From contig NZ_UAWH01000014.1 of assembly GCF_900447045.1 (NCBI RefSeq), forward strand, positions 1,300,501 to 1,364,500: DNA of 64,000 nt, written 5' to 3'. Shown here in pieces: positions 28,289-36,775 of the stretch. The stretch is from Clostridium paraputrificum (GTDB taxonomy: Bacteria > Bacillota > Clostridia > Clostridiales > Clostridiaceae). The notes beneath the pieces were generated by a model. It saw only the letters and a list, made by a program, of their open reading frames with translations, searched no databases and was not told the origin of the DNA. A program made the translations under genes and the position numbers. Positions within the stretch are counted from its first letter, which is position 1. Each line of letters begins with the position of its first letter.

Positions 28289-28320
28289 AGCCCCTTGTCA
28301 AGTAGACAAGGGGCTTTCTT
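28289..28320 (+). terminator. Terminator between convergent genes
   Basis: AGCCCCTTGTC at 28289-28299 pairs perfectly with GACAAGGGGCT at 28305-28315, followed by TTCTTT. GC-rich and strong. Confidence 0.88.
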
Positions 28321-28321
28321 T

Positions 28322-28570
28322 CTATTTATTTTCTTTCCACTCTTTAAGAGCTTTAGCAAGTTGGTCTGGGCAAGAAGTACCTTTCCCTCTGCAGTCTATA
28401 CCTTGTAATTTATTTATTGCATCGTCAATATTCATGCCTTCTACTAATCTAGATATACCTTGAAGGTTACCTTCACAACCTCTTAAGAAGTTAACCTCTT
28501 TAATAATATCATTTTCTATTGAAAAAGTAATTTCTGTAGAACATGTCCCCTTTGTCTTGTATGAATACAT
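28322..28570 (-). CDS. TSCPD domain protein (TIGR03905 type)
   Basis: An 82-residue protein of the TSCPD family, named after the motif visible here as GTSCPDQLAKAL near the C-terminus. Other family residues are GTCSTEITFSI and FLRGCEGNLQGISRLVEGM. Cys residues at GTC, GC, DC and SC could hold a metal. The domain also occurs at the C-terminus of class II ribonucleotide reductases; the stand-alone version has no proven role. GGGAGGT lies 6 bases before the ATG at 28570 and directly touches an upstream ATG at 28576, so the shorter form is chosen. Confidence 0.85.
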   Translation of the reverse strand: MYSYKTKGTCSTEITFSIENDIIKEVNFLRGCEGNLQGISRLVEGMNIDDAINKLQGIDCRGKGTSCPDQLAKALKEWKENK

Positions 28571-28724
28571 GAACATACCTCCCTGTAATTTTATTTATAA
28601 CAAATTATATTATATATGGTAAGGGCGTAGAAATAAAGGAAAAAATATGGTGAAAGTTGTCCCATTAGAGATAAAGACACATATATTATAAGTACAATAA
28701 GGTTTCCTAAAGGGGTTGTTTTTA

Positions 28725-29606
28725 ATGAATTCTATAGCAATTTGCAATACATCCAGTGATAATTTAAGCTTAATAGATATAGAGAGTTATTCAGTAGATC
28801 ATATCCCCTTAGATTTAGGAGAAAAACCTGTTGGACCTCATGGTATAGAGTATGAAAATAATACTATAATCACATCAAATAATTATAGCAATAGCATATC
28901 TTTAATAGATATGCATTCAAAGAAAGAGGTAAACAATCTATATGTTGGAGCACATCCTAATGATGTTAAGCTTTATGAAAATAAGGCTTATATTGCCTGT
29001 GGAGAAAGTAATTCATTATTAGTAATGGATATGGCAAGTAAGAAAATAGCATTTGATATAAAACTTGAATCATATCCCCATAGCATTGCATTAGATAAAG
29101 ATAAGGGAATAATGTACATTAGTAATATGGATGGACACTCTGTATCTATTATAGATTGTTTGAATAATAAGGTGATTGGAAGAATTAAAGCACCAGAGTA
29201 TCCAACAAAGATTTTACTATCTAAGGATGAAAAAAAGATTTACCTATGTGAAAGTTATTTAGGTTATGACATTGAAGGTTATATAGATATAATTTCTACA
29301 GAAAATTATAAAAGTATTGGAAGAATAAAGGTAGGTATTACACCAGTTGATATGTATGAATATGGAGAAGAATTATATGTATCTAATTTTACTGAAGGAT
29401 CTATTAGTGTTGTAGATATAAAAAGATTAAGAGAGACTAGAAAAATATACGTAGGTGGAATGCCAAGAGGAATTATAAAACAAAAAGATTATATATATAT
29501 AGGAGATTATATGGGGGGAAAATTAAGAATTATAGACTTTAGTGAACAAAAGGTAAAGACCATACCTATAGGTAATGAACCTAACGGTATGATCCTTATT
29601 AATTAG
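28725..29606 (+). CDS. YncE/YVTN-type beta-propeller protein
   Basis: A 293-residue protein made almost only of 40-residue propeller repeats of the YVTN/YncE type. Examples are NNLYVGAHPNDVKLYENKAY, HSIALDKDKGIMYISNMDG, IGRIKVGITPVDMYEYG and KIYVGGMPRGIIKQKDYIYI. No signal peptide is seen, so it is probably cytosolic, perhaps a binding platform. An in-frame TTG at 28716 is possible, but AAAGGGG spacing favours the ATG at 28725. Its stop overlaps the stop region of the convergent DUF4364 gene by 8 bases. The ligand is unknown. Confidence 0.78.
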   Translation: MNSIAICNTSSDNLSLIDIESYSVDHIPLDLGEKPVGPHGIEYENNTIITSNNYSNSISLIDMHSKKEVNNLYVGAHPNDVKLYENKAYIACGESNSLLVMDMASKKIAFDIKLESYPHSIALDKDKGIMYISNMDGHSVSIIDCLNNKVIGRIKAPEYPTKILLSKDEKKIYLCESYLGYDIEGYIDIISTENYKSIGRIKVGITPVDMYEYGEELYVSNFTEGSISVVDIKRLRETRKIYVGGMPRGIIKQKDYIYIGDYMGGKLRIIDFSEQKVKTIPIGNEPNGMILIN

Positions 29607-30132
29607 TTTCTTCAAATAAAATATTAATTATTTTATTATAAATTTCAGAAGGGTTTTCTTGCCACTTACTACAAAGCAAGGAAGCTTGTTTTTTAGTAGG
29701 AACAGATACTTTTAAATCAATTAAAGGTAATTTATCCTCGATTGCTGTTAGTTCTACTAAGAAGTTATCATTTTTAGCTAAAGTGTAATCACTTTGAATA
29801 GTTAATTCTTTTTTTATTAACTCTATTTTTTCGTTAATATAATTGTTTATTATAGATATTTTTGAAGGGGAAATTCTGTCCTTAAAAAAGGATAGAACAT
29901 TTTCTCCTTTTTTTGTTAGTACTATTAACTTTTTTTCATTTATGTCTTCATATCTTATGAACTCGCTAGAATCAAGTTCACTTATATATTGTTGAAGTGT
30001 AAAGTAGTTAATAAGATTGTTTTCCAGCACTATTTCTGTAAGCTGAGTATTTGATATAGGCCTGTTTAATTCTTTTAAAATATGTAAAAGTAATAGCTTA
30101 TTTTCAGCTAATTCTGCTGTATTTTCAAACAT
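29599..30132 (-). CDS. DUF4364 family winged-helix protein
   Basis: 177 residues. The N-terminal 75 residues look like a winged helix-turn-helix (LLLLHILKELNRPISNTQLT, then a QQYISELDSSEFIRYED recognition region and wing). The C-terminal half matches DUF4364 of clostridia. It is probably a DNA-binding regulator, but no target is known. ATG start with GGAGG. It is convergent and overlapping (8 bases) with the propeller gene, with no terminator visible between them. Confidence 0.8.
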   Translation of the reverse strand: MFENTAELAENKLLLLHILKELNRPISNTQLTEIVLENNLINYFTLQQYISELDSSEFIRYEDINEKKLIVLTKKGENVLSFFKDRISPSKISIINNYINEKIELIKKELTIQSDYTLAKNDNFLVELTAIEDKLPLIDLKVSVPTKKQASLLCSKWQENPSEIYNKIINILFEETN

Positions 30133-30214
30133 AATAAAACCTCCATCTCCACTGAAAGTATAGATTTATTATATCATAAATTATTATTAAGTGAATATAA
30201 ATTTAGAGATAGAA

Positions 30215-30991
30215 ATGATAGGGGTAAGAAGTTTGGAGTGGAAAAAGGTTAGAATTGGTTTATCCTTGTTACTAATAGTTATTTTAATAGGTGGATCTTT
30301 TTTGCTTAATGGAAAGACTAAAAGTACTTTTGGGGAAGTGGCAGAAGTACCAATTTATTCAGTAGATAAGGAAGAAAAAGAAATAGCACTAACTTTCGAT
30401 ATCAATTGGGCGGAAAATGATTACATTTATAGCATATTAGATACATTGGATAAATATAATGTAAAGGGAACATTCTTCGTAATGGGGGGATGGGTAAATT
30501 ATAGTGATGAAAATGTGGAAAAGTTAAAGAAGATTAACGAGAGGGGGCATGAGATAGGGAATCATAGTTATAAGCACCCTATCTTTAGCAAGATAGGAGA
30601 AGAAAGAATTAAAGAGGAACTTAGAAAAACAGATGAGGTTGTTGAAAAATACACAGGAAAAAAGCCAATGGTTTTTAGATTTCCAAGTGGAGATTATAAT
30701 GCACAATCATATAGGACTGTAACATCTTTAGGATATAAATGTATTCAATGGGATGCAGATTCTGTAGATTGGAAGGAACAAGGTGAAGAAGTAGAATATA
30801 ACAAAGTCATGAAGAAGGTAAAAGCAGGATCTATTCTTTTATATCACAATAATGCAAAATATACTCCAAATAATTTGAATAGGATAATACCTGAACTACA
30901 AAAGCAAGGGTATAAATTTGTCACTGTAGGAGAATTAATTTATAAAGAAGATGCTTATGTTGACAAAGATGGAGTACAACATAGAAAATAA
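30215..30991 (+). CDS. Polysaccharide deacetylase, PdaB-like (sporulation)
   Basis: Membrane-anchored NodB-domain deacetylase of about 258 residues. A hydrophobic anchor (IGLSLLLIVILIGG) is followed by the catalytic domain. TFDINWAEN holds the Asp pair (motif 1), HSYKHP the zinc histidines (motif 2), RFPSGDYN motif 3, and ILLYHNNAKYT the last motif. TFDINWA plus TFFVMGGWV resembles B. subtilis PdaB, needed to keep spores stable. The start is uncertain: GTG 30191, ATG 30215 and TTG 30233 (with TAGGGG 8 bases upstream) are all in frame. Its sporulation role is inferred from the subfamily. Confidence 0.85.
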   Translation: MIGVRSLEWKKVRIGLSLLLIVILIGGSFLLNGKTKSTFGEVAEVPIYSVDKEEKEIALTFDINWAENDYIYSILDTLDKYNVKGTFFVMGGWVNYSDENVEKLKKINERGHEIGNHSYKHPIFSKIGEERIKEELRKTDEVVEKYTGKKPMVFRFPSGDYNAQSYRTVTSLGYKCIQWDADSVDWKEQGEEVEYNKVMKKVKAGSILLYHNNAKYTPNNLNRIIPELQKQGYKFVTVGELIYKEDAYVDKDGVQHRK

Positions 30992-31003
30992 TTCTATTTA
31001 ATA

Positions 31004-31033
31004 TTGAAAATGGAATGTGGAATGTATTATAAT
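31004..31033 (+). promoter_or_regulatory. Promoter of the SSB-like gene
   Basis: TTGAAA at 31004-31009, 18 bases, TATAAT at 31028-31033, about 60 bases before the preferred start. Confidence 0.6.
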
Positions 31034-31098
31034 GGAAATAGGTGCTTGTGGGATCTTCTTTATTTACAATTTTATTACTAAGGGAGAGAGGGGTTACA

Positions 31099-31755
31099 AT
31101 GGATAATTTAATGTTAAATAACAAAATCTATCTTGAAGGTAAGATAGTATCTGAGCTAGAATTCAGTCATGAAATGTATGGGGAAGGGTTCTATAGTTTT
31201 AATTTGGAGGTTATGAGACTTAGTGATTCAGTAGACATGTTAAATATTACTGTATCAGAAAGACTTTTAACTGGGATAGATATTACTATAGGAAAAGATA
31301 TAATTGTTGAAGGTCAACTAAGATCCTACAATAAATTTATGGATGGTACTAATAAATTAATATTAACTGTTTTTGCTAGAAATATAGAGCCTTGTATAGA
31401 AAGAAGTAAGAATCCAAATGAAATTTTCTTAGATGGATATATATGCAAGGAACCTGTATATAGAACAACACCATTTGGAAGAGAAATAGCTGATGTTTTA
31501 TTAGCTGTAAATAGAGCTTACAATAAGTCAGATTATATTCCAACTATAGCTTGGGGAAGAAATTCTAGATTTTGTCAAACTTTAAGTGTTGGTGACAATA
31601 TTAGGGTGTGGGGAAGATTACAAAGTAGAGAATATCAAAAGAAGATAACAGAAACAGAAGCAATAAAGAAAATAGCATATGAAGTTTCTATTTCTAAGAT
31701 GGAGAAGGTAAGTAAAGAAGAAAGTGCTTCACAAGATGAAGAAGGAGCAGTGTAA
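31099..31755 (+). CDS. Double OB-fold single-stranded DNA-binding-like protein
   Basis: 218 residues holding two SSB-type OB folds in tandem. The first (about 5-100) contains NKIYLEGKIVSELEFSHE and GKDIIVEGQLRSYN. The second (about 108-195) has NEIFLDGYICKEPVYRTTP and GDNIRVWGRLQSREYQ. The strand order and the G-x-L-x-S-x-x motif are those of bacterial SSB, but a normal SSB has one OB fold and an acidic DDDIPF tail. Here the tail is short and acidic (SASQDEEGAV) without that motif. The start at 31099 is chosen from GAGAGGGG; the longer frame from 31042 has no site. It may be a specialised SSB or primosomal-type protein. Confidence 0.75.
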   Translation: MDNLMLNNKIYLEGKIVSELEFSHEMYGEGFYSFNLEVMRLSDSVDMLNITVSERLLTGIDITIGKDIIVEGQLRSYNKFMDGTNKLILTVFARNIEPCIERSKNPNEIFLDGYICKEPVYRTTPFGREIADVLLAVNRAYNKSDYIPTIAWGRNSRFCQTLSVGDNIRVWGRLQSREYQKKITETEAIKKIAYEVSISKMEKVSKEESASQDEEGAV

Positions 31756-31821
31756 ATTAAGATTTTAACATATTTAGATAAATATAAGAAAAACCACAAG
31801 AAAATTATAAAGTAAGATATA

Positions 31822-31848
31822 AAGCAGTCTATGAAAGACTGCTTTTTT
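31822..31848. terminator. Terminator between SSB-like gene and dapD
   Basis: AAGCAGTCT (31822-31830) and AGACTGCTT (31836-31844) followed by six T on the plus strand. It may also slow transcription of the convergent dapD. Confidence 0.88.
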
Positions 31849-31873
31849 AATGTATATGAAAATATAATATGTA

Positions 31874-32584
31874 TCACTTTCTTAAATCATCAAGTAACTT
31901 AGTTTTATATCTTGTTTGTTCATCAACATTTTTTATAATCTTAGCAGGAGAACCAGCTACAACAACACCTTCTGGAACATCAGTTGTAACTACTGAACCA
32001 GCTGCTACAACGGACCCAGAGCCTATCTTTACTCCTTCTAAAATAACTGAATTGGCTCCAATCATTACATCATCCTCTATAACACAAGGAGACATACTAG
32101 GTGGTTCTAAGACACCAGCAATAATTGCACCTGCACCTACATGAACCCTTTTGCCAATCTTTCCACGTGCTCCAATAACTGAGTTCATATCTATCATAGA
32201 GGCTTCTCCTATTTCAGCACCTATATTTATAACAGCACCCATCATTATAACAGCATTTCTGCCTATCTTAACCTTGCTTCTAATTATAGCGCCAGGTTCA
32301 ATTCTTGCATCTTGTTCTAGTAAGTTCAGCATAGGTACTGCAGAATTTCTTCTATCATTTTCTATTCTAAAATGTTTAATTATATCTTTGTTATCAAGAA
32401 TTATATTAGTAATTATATTTGACTCTCCAAATAATATATAAAAATTATTAAATCCATACCATTCAGTTTGTTCAAGGTCCACCTTAGAAAGGTCACCATT
32501 AACATATACTTGTACAGGTGTGGATTTTTTTGATTGTTTGATAAATCTGGCTAATTCGTAGGGATCAGTAAAATTATATTCCAT
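31874..32584 (-). CDS. dapD: Tetrahydrodipicolinate N-acetyltransferase (DapD/DapH)
   Basis: 236 residues; acetyl-CoA-dependent step of the acetylase branch of diaminopimelate/lysine synthesis (2,3,4,5-tetrahydropyridine-2,6-dicarboxylate N-acetyltransferase; also called DapH). An N-terminal domain of about 85 residues is followed by a left-handed beta-helix of hexapeptide repeats ([40 protein letters not shown]) ending in [12 protein letters not shown]. The use of this enzyme means the acetyl, not succinyl, route. ATG start with AGGAG. It is near but not in the asd-dapA-dapB operon, from which it is separated by two genes. Confidence 0.93.
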   Translation of the reverse strand: MEYNFTDPYELARFIKQSKKSTPVQVYVNGDLSKVDLEQTEWYGFNNFYILFGESNIITNIILDNKDIIKHFRIENDRRNSAVPMLNLLEQDARIEPGAIIRSKVKIGRNAVIMMGAVINIGAEIGEASMIDMNSVIGARGKIGKRVHVGAGAIIAGVLEPPSMSPCVIEDDVMIGANSVILEGVKIGSGSVVAAGSVVTTDVPEGVVVAGSPAKIIKNVDEQTRYKTKLLDDLRK

Positions 32585-32700
32585 ATTTAAGCTCCTAAAA
32601 TTACTCTTAGTATTATAATTATGATTAAGAGTAGTAATATTTGCAGAAATTATAAAATTTTTTGGTTATAATATATATGAATTAGAAATGAGGTGGATGT

Positions 32701-33216
32701 ATGATACAAATATATACAGGTAATGGAAAAGGGAAAACAACTGCTTCTATAGGCCAAGGAGTTAGAGCAGCTGGTAGAGGATTTAAGGTATATATGGTGC
32801 AATTTCTTAAGGGTACCCCTACAGGAGAGTTAGAGTCTTTAAGGAAAATAGATAACTTTAAAGTTTTTAGATTTGAAGAGAAAAGGGATTTTGTTTGGAA
32901 TTTAAATGCAGAAGAAATTGAAGAACTAAAAAAAGAAGTTATTAAAGCATATAATTTTATTTTAGAAGTTGTGGAAAATAAAGAATGTGATCTTTTAATA
33001 ATGGATGAAATTATGGGAGTATTAAAGAATGGTTTTTTATCAGTAGAAGATATTGTAGAAATAATTAATAGAAATAACCATGATATAGAAATTATTATGA
33101 CAGGAAGAGATGTGCCTAAGGAACTGGCAGATAGGGCAGATTTAATTACAGAGATGAAAATGGTAAAACATTATTATGAAAAAGGTGTACCTGCTAGAGA
33201 GGGAATAGAGTATTAA
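32701..33216 (+). CDS. Corrinoid adenosyltransferase (CobO/BtuR family)
   Basis: A 171-residue ATP:cob(I)yrinate/cobalamin adenosyltransferase that forms the Co-C bond of adenosylcobalamin. The N-terminal P-loop is GNGKGKTTASIGQG. Other motifs are VYMVQFLKGTPTGE, DLLIMDEIMG (Walker-B-like) and TGRDVPKELADRADLITEM. This order is diagnostic of the BtuR/CobO/CobP family. It stands alone, away from cobalamin synthesis genes, so a salvage role is likely. ATG start with GAGGTGG. No cobalamin riboswitch fits in the upstream 116 bases. Confidence 0.93.
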   Translation: MIQIYTGNGKGKTTASIGQGVRAAGRGFKVYMVQFLKGTPTGELESLRKIDNFKVFRFEEKRDFVWNLNAEEIEELKKEVIKAYNFILEVVENKECDLLIMDEIMGVLKNGFLSVEDIVEIINRNNHDIEIIMTGRDVPKELADRADLITEMKMVKHYYEKGVPAREGIEY

Positions 33217-33250
33217 AAAAACATGTGGCTAGTAATAGTCACATGTTTTT
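33216..33250 (+). terminator. Terminator of the adenosyltransferase gene
   Basis: AAAAACATGTG (33216-33226) and CACATGTTTTT (33240-33250), a perfect 11-bp stem that begins in the stop codon. Confidence 0.88.
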
Positions 33251-33327
33251 CTATGTCAAAAATGCGTAAGGAGATATATTCAATATCACAAGGATATCTT
33301 TTGTAAAAAACAAAGAAAATATACTTG

Positions 33328-33483
33328 CTAATTTATATGATCGCTTTGGAAGCCTTCTCTTTTTACGGAATGTTTCTTTCGAGTTCTATTATTATTCTTT
33401 CCTTCTTCACTAGTTATTGGAGTTTGGTAGTTACATTTCTCCATTCTAGCGTGTTTATTATCAGGTTGGCTATCTTTTGTCAA
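33328..33483 (-). CDS. 51-residue small protein with sigma-G-type promoter (candidate spore protein)
   Basis: A short gene in the gap between the adenosyltransferase gene and dapB. It starts with TTG at 33483, with AAGGAG (33492-33497) 8 bases upstream, and stops with TAG. The product is hydrophilic and basic: it opens MTKDSQPDNKHARMEKCNYQ, continues with a TPITSEEGKNNNRTRKKH stretch and ends EGFQSDHIN. It has one Cys and no membrane segment. Upstream is a perfect GTATA-N18-CATACTA promoter of the forespore sigma-G type. Size, composition and promoter suggest a small spore-core protein, but I know no family name for it. The plus-strand open frame over the same bases is a shadow. Confidence 0.72.
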   Translation of the reverse strand: MTKDSQPDNKHARMEKCNYQTPITSEEGKNNNRTRKKHSVKREGFQSDHIN

Positions 33484-33517
33484 GTTAATCACTCCTTGTT
33501 ACTTTTATCTACTAATT

Positions 33518-33547
33518 TAGTATGTATAACTAATATTACTCTTATAC
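33518..33547 (-). promoter_or_regulatory. Sigma-G-type promoter of the 51-residue gene
   Basis: On the minus strand: GTATA (33547-33543), 18 bases, CATACTA (33524-33518). It fits the B. subtilis sigma-G consensus GHATR-N18-CATNNTA at every fixed base. The leader before the start codon would be about 28 bases. Confidence 0.7.
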
Positions 33548-33580
33548 CGTGAAATTTAATAATTATTAAAAATATAAAAG

Positions 33581-33619
33581 AAGCTATTATAGATAGAAAT
33601 TTTCTACCTATAATAGCTT
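33581..33619 (-). terminator. Terminator of the asd-dapA-dapB operon
   Basis: A 19-base arm (33581-33599) pairs with 33601-33619 with one G-T pair; the minus strand continues CTTCTTTTATATTTTT. It separates dapB from the small spore-type gene. Confidence 0.82.
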
Positions 33620-33628
33620 AATTTACTG

Positions 33629-34384
33629 TTATTTATTTTCTATAACATTTTCCATATTATATAAGCCTGCCTCAGTTACTTTGCTCATATATTGGCAAGC
33701 CTTTAAAGCGCCAACAGCAAAAACTTCTCTAGAGATTGCTTTGTGAGTTAATTCTATAACTTCGCCAGTTCCAACAAAAATTACATCATGATCCCCAACA
33801 ATGGAGCCACCTCTAACAGCATGTATACCTATTTCATTATCTTTTCTCTTTGAATTTCCTTCTCTTCCATAAATATATTCTGTTTCATATGGAATAGAAT
33901 CTTTTATTGTATCTGCTAGTAGAATAGCTGTTCCACTAGGAGCATCTACTTTTTGGTTATGATGTTTTTCTATAATTTCAATATCATAGTTTTCATATAA
34001 TAATGGAACTACCTTCTTTAATAGAGAATTTATTAGATTAATTCCAAGAGACATATTAGCTGATTTAAATAATGGAAGAGTTTTACTCTTTTCATTTATT
34101 AAATCTAAATCTTCTTTAGAATATCCAGTTGAGCATAAAACTAAAGGTTTTTTAGTTTTTTCTGTTAACTCAAGAAGATTTGATAAAGCATCAGCTCTTG
34201 AAAAATCTAAAAGTACATCATAATCTATATTTACATCATGAACATTCTTGAAAATAGGAAAGCTAGTTTCAGAAGGAAATTTATCTATTCCAGCTACAAT
34301 TTCAATATCATCGAAATTTTTAGCAGATTCAATAACCATTTTTCCCATTTTTCCTGAGCATCCATTTAAAATTACTTTTGTCAT
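33629..34384 (-). CDS. dapB: 4-hydroxy-tetrahydrodipicolinate reductase
   Basis: A 251-residue NAD(P)H enzyme reducing the DapA product on the diaminopimelate/lysine path. The N-terminal Rossmann motif is [21 protein letters not shown] and [18 protein letters not shown] (catalytic His and Lys in [12 protein letters not shown]) are the family signatures. [18 protein letters not shown] follows. ATG start with GGGAGTG. Third gene of asd-dapA-dapB, 11 bases after dapA. The product also feeds dipicolinate for spores. Confidence 0.97.
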   Translation of the reverse strand: MTKVILNGCSGKMGKMVIESAKNFDDIEIVAGIDKFPSETSFPIFKNVHDVNIDYDVLLDFSRADALSNLLELTEKTKKPLVLCSTGYSKEDLDLINEKSKTLPLFKSANMSLGINLINSLLKKVVPLLYENYDIEIIEKHHNQKVDAPSGTAILLADTIKDSIPYETEYIYGREGNSKRKDNEIGIHAVRGGSIVGDHDVIFVGTGEVIELTHKAISREVFAVGALKACQYMSKVTEAGLYNMENVIENK

Positions 34385-34395
34385 ATGGTCACTCC

Positions 34396-35274
34396 CTAAA
34401 GTAAATTATATTCTTTTAATGTGTCCTTTAATTTCATTAAGTTACTATCACTCATTTCATAAAGTGGTAGTCTTAAAGGACCAACATCCTTACCTATTAA
34501 ATTTAAGGCAGTTTTAATAGGAATAGGATTTGTTTCTATAAATAAGGTGCTAGATAGTTTTAGATTTTCTAATTGAAGGTCTAAAGCTTTTTTTACATCT
34601 CCATTTAAATAAGACTTTATCATGGTGTGCACAGCATTAGGAATAATATTGGCTAGCACTGATATAACTCCCTTGCCACCTAAAGATAATATAGGTATAG
34701 CTTGGTCATCATTTCCTGAATAAATATCTATTTTATCACCACATAAAGCTTTCATTTGTACTACTTGACCAATATTCCCACTAGCTTCTTTAATAGCAAC
34801 TACATTTGAAAGGGTAGATAGTTCCTTTAAGTTTTCAGGAGTAATGTTAACTCCAGTTCTACTAGGAACATTATATAAAATAATTGGTGTATTTACAGAA
34901 TTATTTATTGCCTCAAAATGTTTTATTAAACCTCTTGAATTTGTCTTATTATAATAAGGTGTAATTACTAAAAGTCCGTCTACACCAGCACTTTCAGCAT
35001 ATTTACTCATTTCTATAGATGATAGAGTGTTATTTGAACCTGTACCTGCTATAACTGGGATTCTTTTATTTACAACATCAACGGTAAATTTTATTGTAAG
35101 TTTTTTTTCTTCCTCACTCATAGTTGTAGCTTCACCGGTTGTTCCACAAATAATAATGGCATCAGTACCTTCTTTGATGTGCCACTCTAATAATTCTTTA
35201 AGCTTTTTATAATTTACTCCATTATCATTAAAAGGAGTAACTATAGCAACACCAGAACCTTCAAAAATTGACAT
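34396..35274 (-). CDS. dapA: 4-hydroxy-tetrahydrodipicolinate synthase
   Basis: A 292-residue aldolase-type TIM barrel that condenses pyruvate with aspartate semialdehyde. Signatures: [13 protein letters not shown] near residue 45, LYNVPSRTG (Tyr near 133) and the Schiff-base lysine in [10 protein letters not shown] (about 161). Length matches the family. ATG with TGGAGG. Middle gene of the operon; asd upstream makes its substrate and dapB downstream uses its product. Confidence 0.97.
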   Translation of the reverse strand: MSIFEGSGVAIVTPFNDNGVNYKKLKELLEWHIKEGTDAIIICGTTGEATTMSEEEKKLTIKFTVDVVNKRIPVIAGTGSNNTLSSIEMSKYAESAGVDGLLVITPYYNKTNSRGLIKHFEAINNSVNTPIILYNVPSRTGVNITPENLKELSTLSNVVAIKEASGNIGQVVQMKALCGDKIDIYSGNDDQAIPILSLGGKGVISVLANIIPNAVHTMIKSYLNGDVKKALDLQLENLKLSSTLFIETNPIPIKTALNLIGKDVGPLRLPLYEMSDSNLMKLKDTLKEYNLL

Positions 35275-35290
35275 TAGAAATCCTCCAATC

Positions 35291-36280
35291 TTACTTTTTA
35301 TCGATCATAAGCTCTGCAATTTGAATTGCATTTAATGCAGCACCCTTTCTAATGTTATCAGCAACCACCCATAAATTTAAACCGTTGTCCACACTAAAGT
35401 CTCTTCTAATTCTTCCTACATAGATATCATCTTTTCCTGTTACAAATAAAGGTGTAGGGTACTTCAATTCTTTAGTATTATCATATACAACTACGCCTTC
35501 AGTGTTGCTTAATAAGTTAACTATATCATCTAATTCAAATTCATTTTGAAGTTCTAAGTTGATGCTTTCACTATGAGAATTTAAAACAGCAACTCTAGCA
35601 GTTGTAGCAGTTATTTTTAATGTGTCATCATGAAGAATTTTTCTTGTTTCATTAATCATCTTCATTTCTTCCTTAGTGTATCCATTTTCTTCGAATACAT
35701 CAATGTGTGGTAATACATTACCTGTTATTGGATAAGGGAATTTCTTAGGTTCAATTCCTTTATAACCATCCTCTAAGTCTTTTATTCCTTGAATTCCAGC
35801 CCCTGATACCGCTTGGTAAGTTGAATATACAATTCTCTTGATTCCATACTTCTTATGAATAGCGTTTAGTACAGGCATAGCTTGAATAGTAGAACAATTT
35901 GGATTCGCTATTATTCCATTATTCCACTTTATATCTTCAGGATTAACTTCAGGTACTACTAGTGGTACCTTTGGGTCCATTCTCCAAGCACTACTATTAT
36001 CAATAGCAACAGCACCGATTTTAGCAAACTTAGGTGCAAACTCTAAACTTACACCTCCCCCTGCTGAAAATAAAGCAAAATCAATTTTCTTATTTACTAT
36101 ATTTTCATCGCAAGTCTCCTCAACAATGAAGTCCTTTCCTTTAAATTGTAATGTTGTACCTGCGGATCTTTTAGATGCGAAAAGATACAAATTCTTTACT
36201 GGAAAATCTCTTTGCTCCAATATTTCTAAAAATTTTCTACCTACATTTCCAGTAGCCCCAACAATTGCAACGTTATACAA
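35291..36280 (-). CDS. asd: Aspartate-semialdehyde dehydrogenase
   Basis: A 329-residue NADP enzyme that reduces aspartyl phosphate to the semialdehyde, the branch point to lysine/DAP, threonine and methionine. The N-terminal [19 protein letters not shown] with catalytic Cys (about 128), and AVSGAG are visible. HSESINLE holds the conserved His region. The start is TTG at 36280 with AGGAGGG 7 bases upstream. First gene of asd-dapA-dapB, with a promoter carrying repeated operator-like boxes. Confidence 0.96.
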   Translation of the reverse strand: MYNVAIVGATGNVGRKFLEILEQRDFPVKNLYLFASKRSAGTTLQFKGKDFIVEETCDENIVNKKIDFALFSAGGGVSLEFAPKFAKIGAVAIDNSSAWRMDPKVPLVVPEVNPEDIKWNNGIIANPNCSTIQAMPVLNAIHKKYGIKRIVYSTYQAVSGAGIQGIKDLEDGYKGIEPKKFPYPITGNVLPHIDVFEENGYTKEEMKMINETRKILHDDTLKITATTARVAVLNSHSESINLELQNEFELDDIVNLLSNTEGVVVYDNTKELKYPTPLFVTGKDDIYVGRIRRDFSVDNGLNLWVVADNIRKGAALNAIQIAELMIDKK

Positions 36281-36326
36281 AAGTATCCCTCCTAAATATT
36301 ATTAATATAATTTCTTATATACAATT

Positions 36327-36380
36327 AATATAGTTAAAGTATTGGGAAATATCAATAGTATTGGTAAAAATAATACCAAT
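36327..36380 (-). promoter_or_regulatory. asd operon promoter with repeated CCAATACT boxes
   Basis: On the minus strand, TTGATA (36355-36350), 17 bases and TATATT (36332-36327). The box CCAATACT occurs in the spacer (36345-36338) and again just upstream of the -35 (36364-36357), 19 bases apart. An inverted ATTGGTA/TACCAAT pair spans 36360-36380. This geometry suits a dimeric repressor. There is no lysine riboswitch in the leader, so a DNA-binding regulator is the simpler guess. Confidence 0.55.
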
Positions 36381-36399
36381 TTCTTATATTTACAAGAGG

Positions 36400-36428
36400 G
36401 AATAAATATAAGCTATGGGGGAATAATA
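36400..36428 (+). promoter_or_regulatory. Sigma-G-like promoter of the SASP gene
   Basis: GAATA (36400-36404), 17 bases, AATAATA (36422-36428). Compared with GHATR-N17/18-CATNNTA only the first base of the -10 differs. It is divergent from the asd promoter. Confidence 0.45.
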
Positions 36429-36457
36429 AGGTTGAAATTTAAGAGGGAGTGAAAGTT

Positions 36458-36709
36458 TTGAGTAAGACACCATTAAAAAAAGTGATAAAAGCAAAATTAA
36501 AAGGAAATAAAGAATTAACACCTGAAGAGGAGTTAAGAGAAAAAATAAAATACGAAATAGCAGAGGAACTTGGATTAAAGGATAAGGTGGATGCCTTTGG
36601 TTGGGGTGGACTAACAGCAGAAGAAACTGGTAGAATTGGAGGAATTATGACAAAAAGAAAAAAAGATCTTCATATACCTACCAATAATGAAATTCTTGGT
36701 AGAAAATAA
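36458..36709 (+). CDS. Alpha/beta-type small acid-soluble spore protein
   Basis: An 83-residue forespore protein of the SASP alpha/beta type, which coats spore DNA and shields it from UV and heat. Both helical signatures are present: LREKIKYEIAEELGLKDKV (first helix, about 28-46) and GWGGLTAEETGRIGG (second, about 50-64), the latter with the conserved Gly-Trp-Gly and the G-x-x-GG germination/DNA contact region. The protein has a longer basic N-terminus (KTPLKKVIKAKLKG) than classic SspA/B, closer to SspF or clostridial Ssp4 forms. AGAGGGAG selects the TTG at 36458; a GTG at 36449 is too close. Single gene. Confidence 0.87.
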   Translation: MSKTPLKKVIKAKLKGNKELTPEEELREKIKYEIAEELGLKDKVDAFGWGGLTAEETGRIGGIMTKRKKDLHIPTNNEILGRK

Positions 36710-36710
36710 A

Positions 36711-36739
36711 TTGACTTAATGAAGGAATAGCTTTAATAT
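36711..36739 (+). promoter_or_regulatory. Promoter of the methyltransferase-hslO unit
   Basis: TTGACT (36711-36716), 17 bases, TAATAT (36734-36739), just after the SASP stop codon. Confidence 0.6.
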
Positions 36740-36775
36740 ATTTGTAGTAATTATAAAACTACTGGGGGAAAAGTT

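Noticed and set aside
31869-32441. Two plus-strand open frames over dapD
   Set aside because: They mirror the hexapeptide-repeat coding of dapD; composition is an artefact of that repeat and no ribosome site is present.
32585-32700. Cobalamin riboswitch before the adenosyltransferase gene
   Set aside because: Only 116 AT-rich bases are available and no B12-box sequence is seen.
33251-33327. Further hairpin (AGATAT...ATATCT) after the small spore-type gene
   Set aside because: The stem is only six A/T pairs with no T run, too weak to call a terminator.
33325-33552. 75-codon plus-strand open frame
   Set aside because: It is the shadow of the minus-strand 51-codon gene and its sigma-G promoter, and has no ribosome site.
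36281-36440. Lysine riboswitch before asd
   Set aside because: The leader from the predicted promoter to the start is only about 45 bases, far too short, and no L-box motifs are seen.
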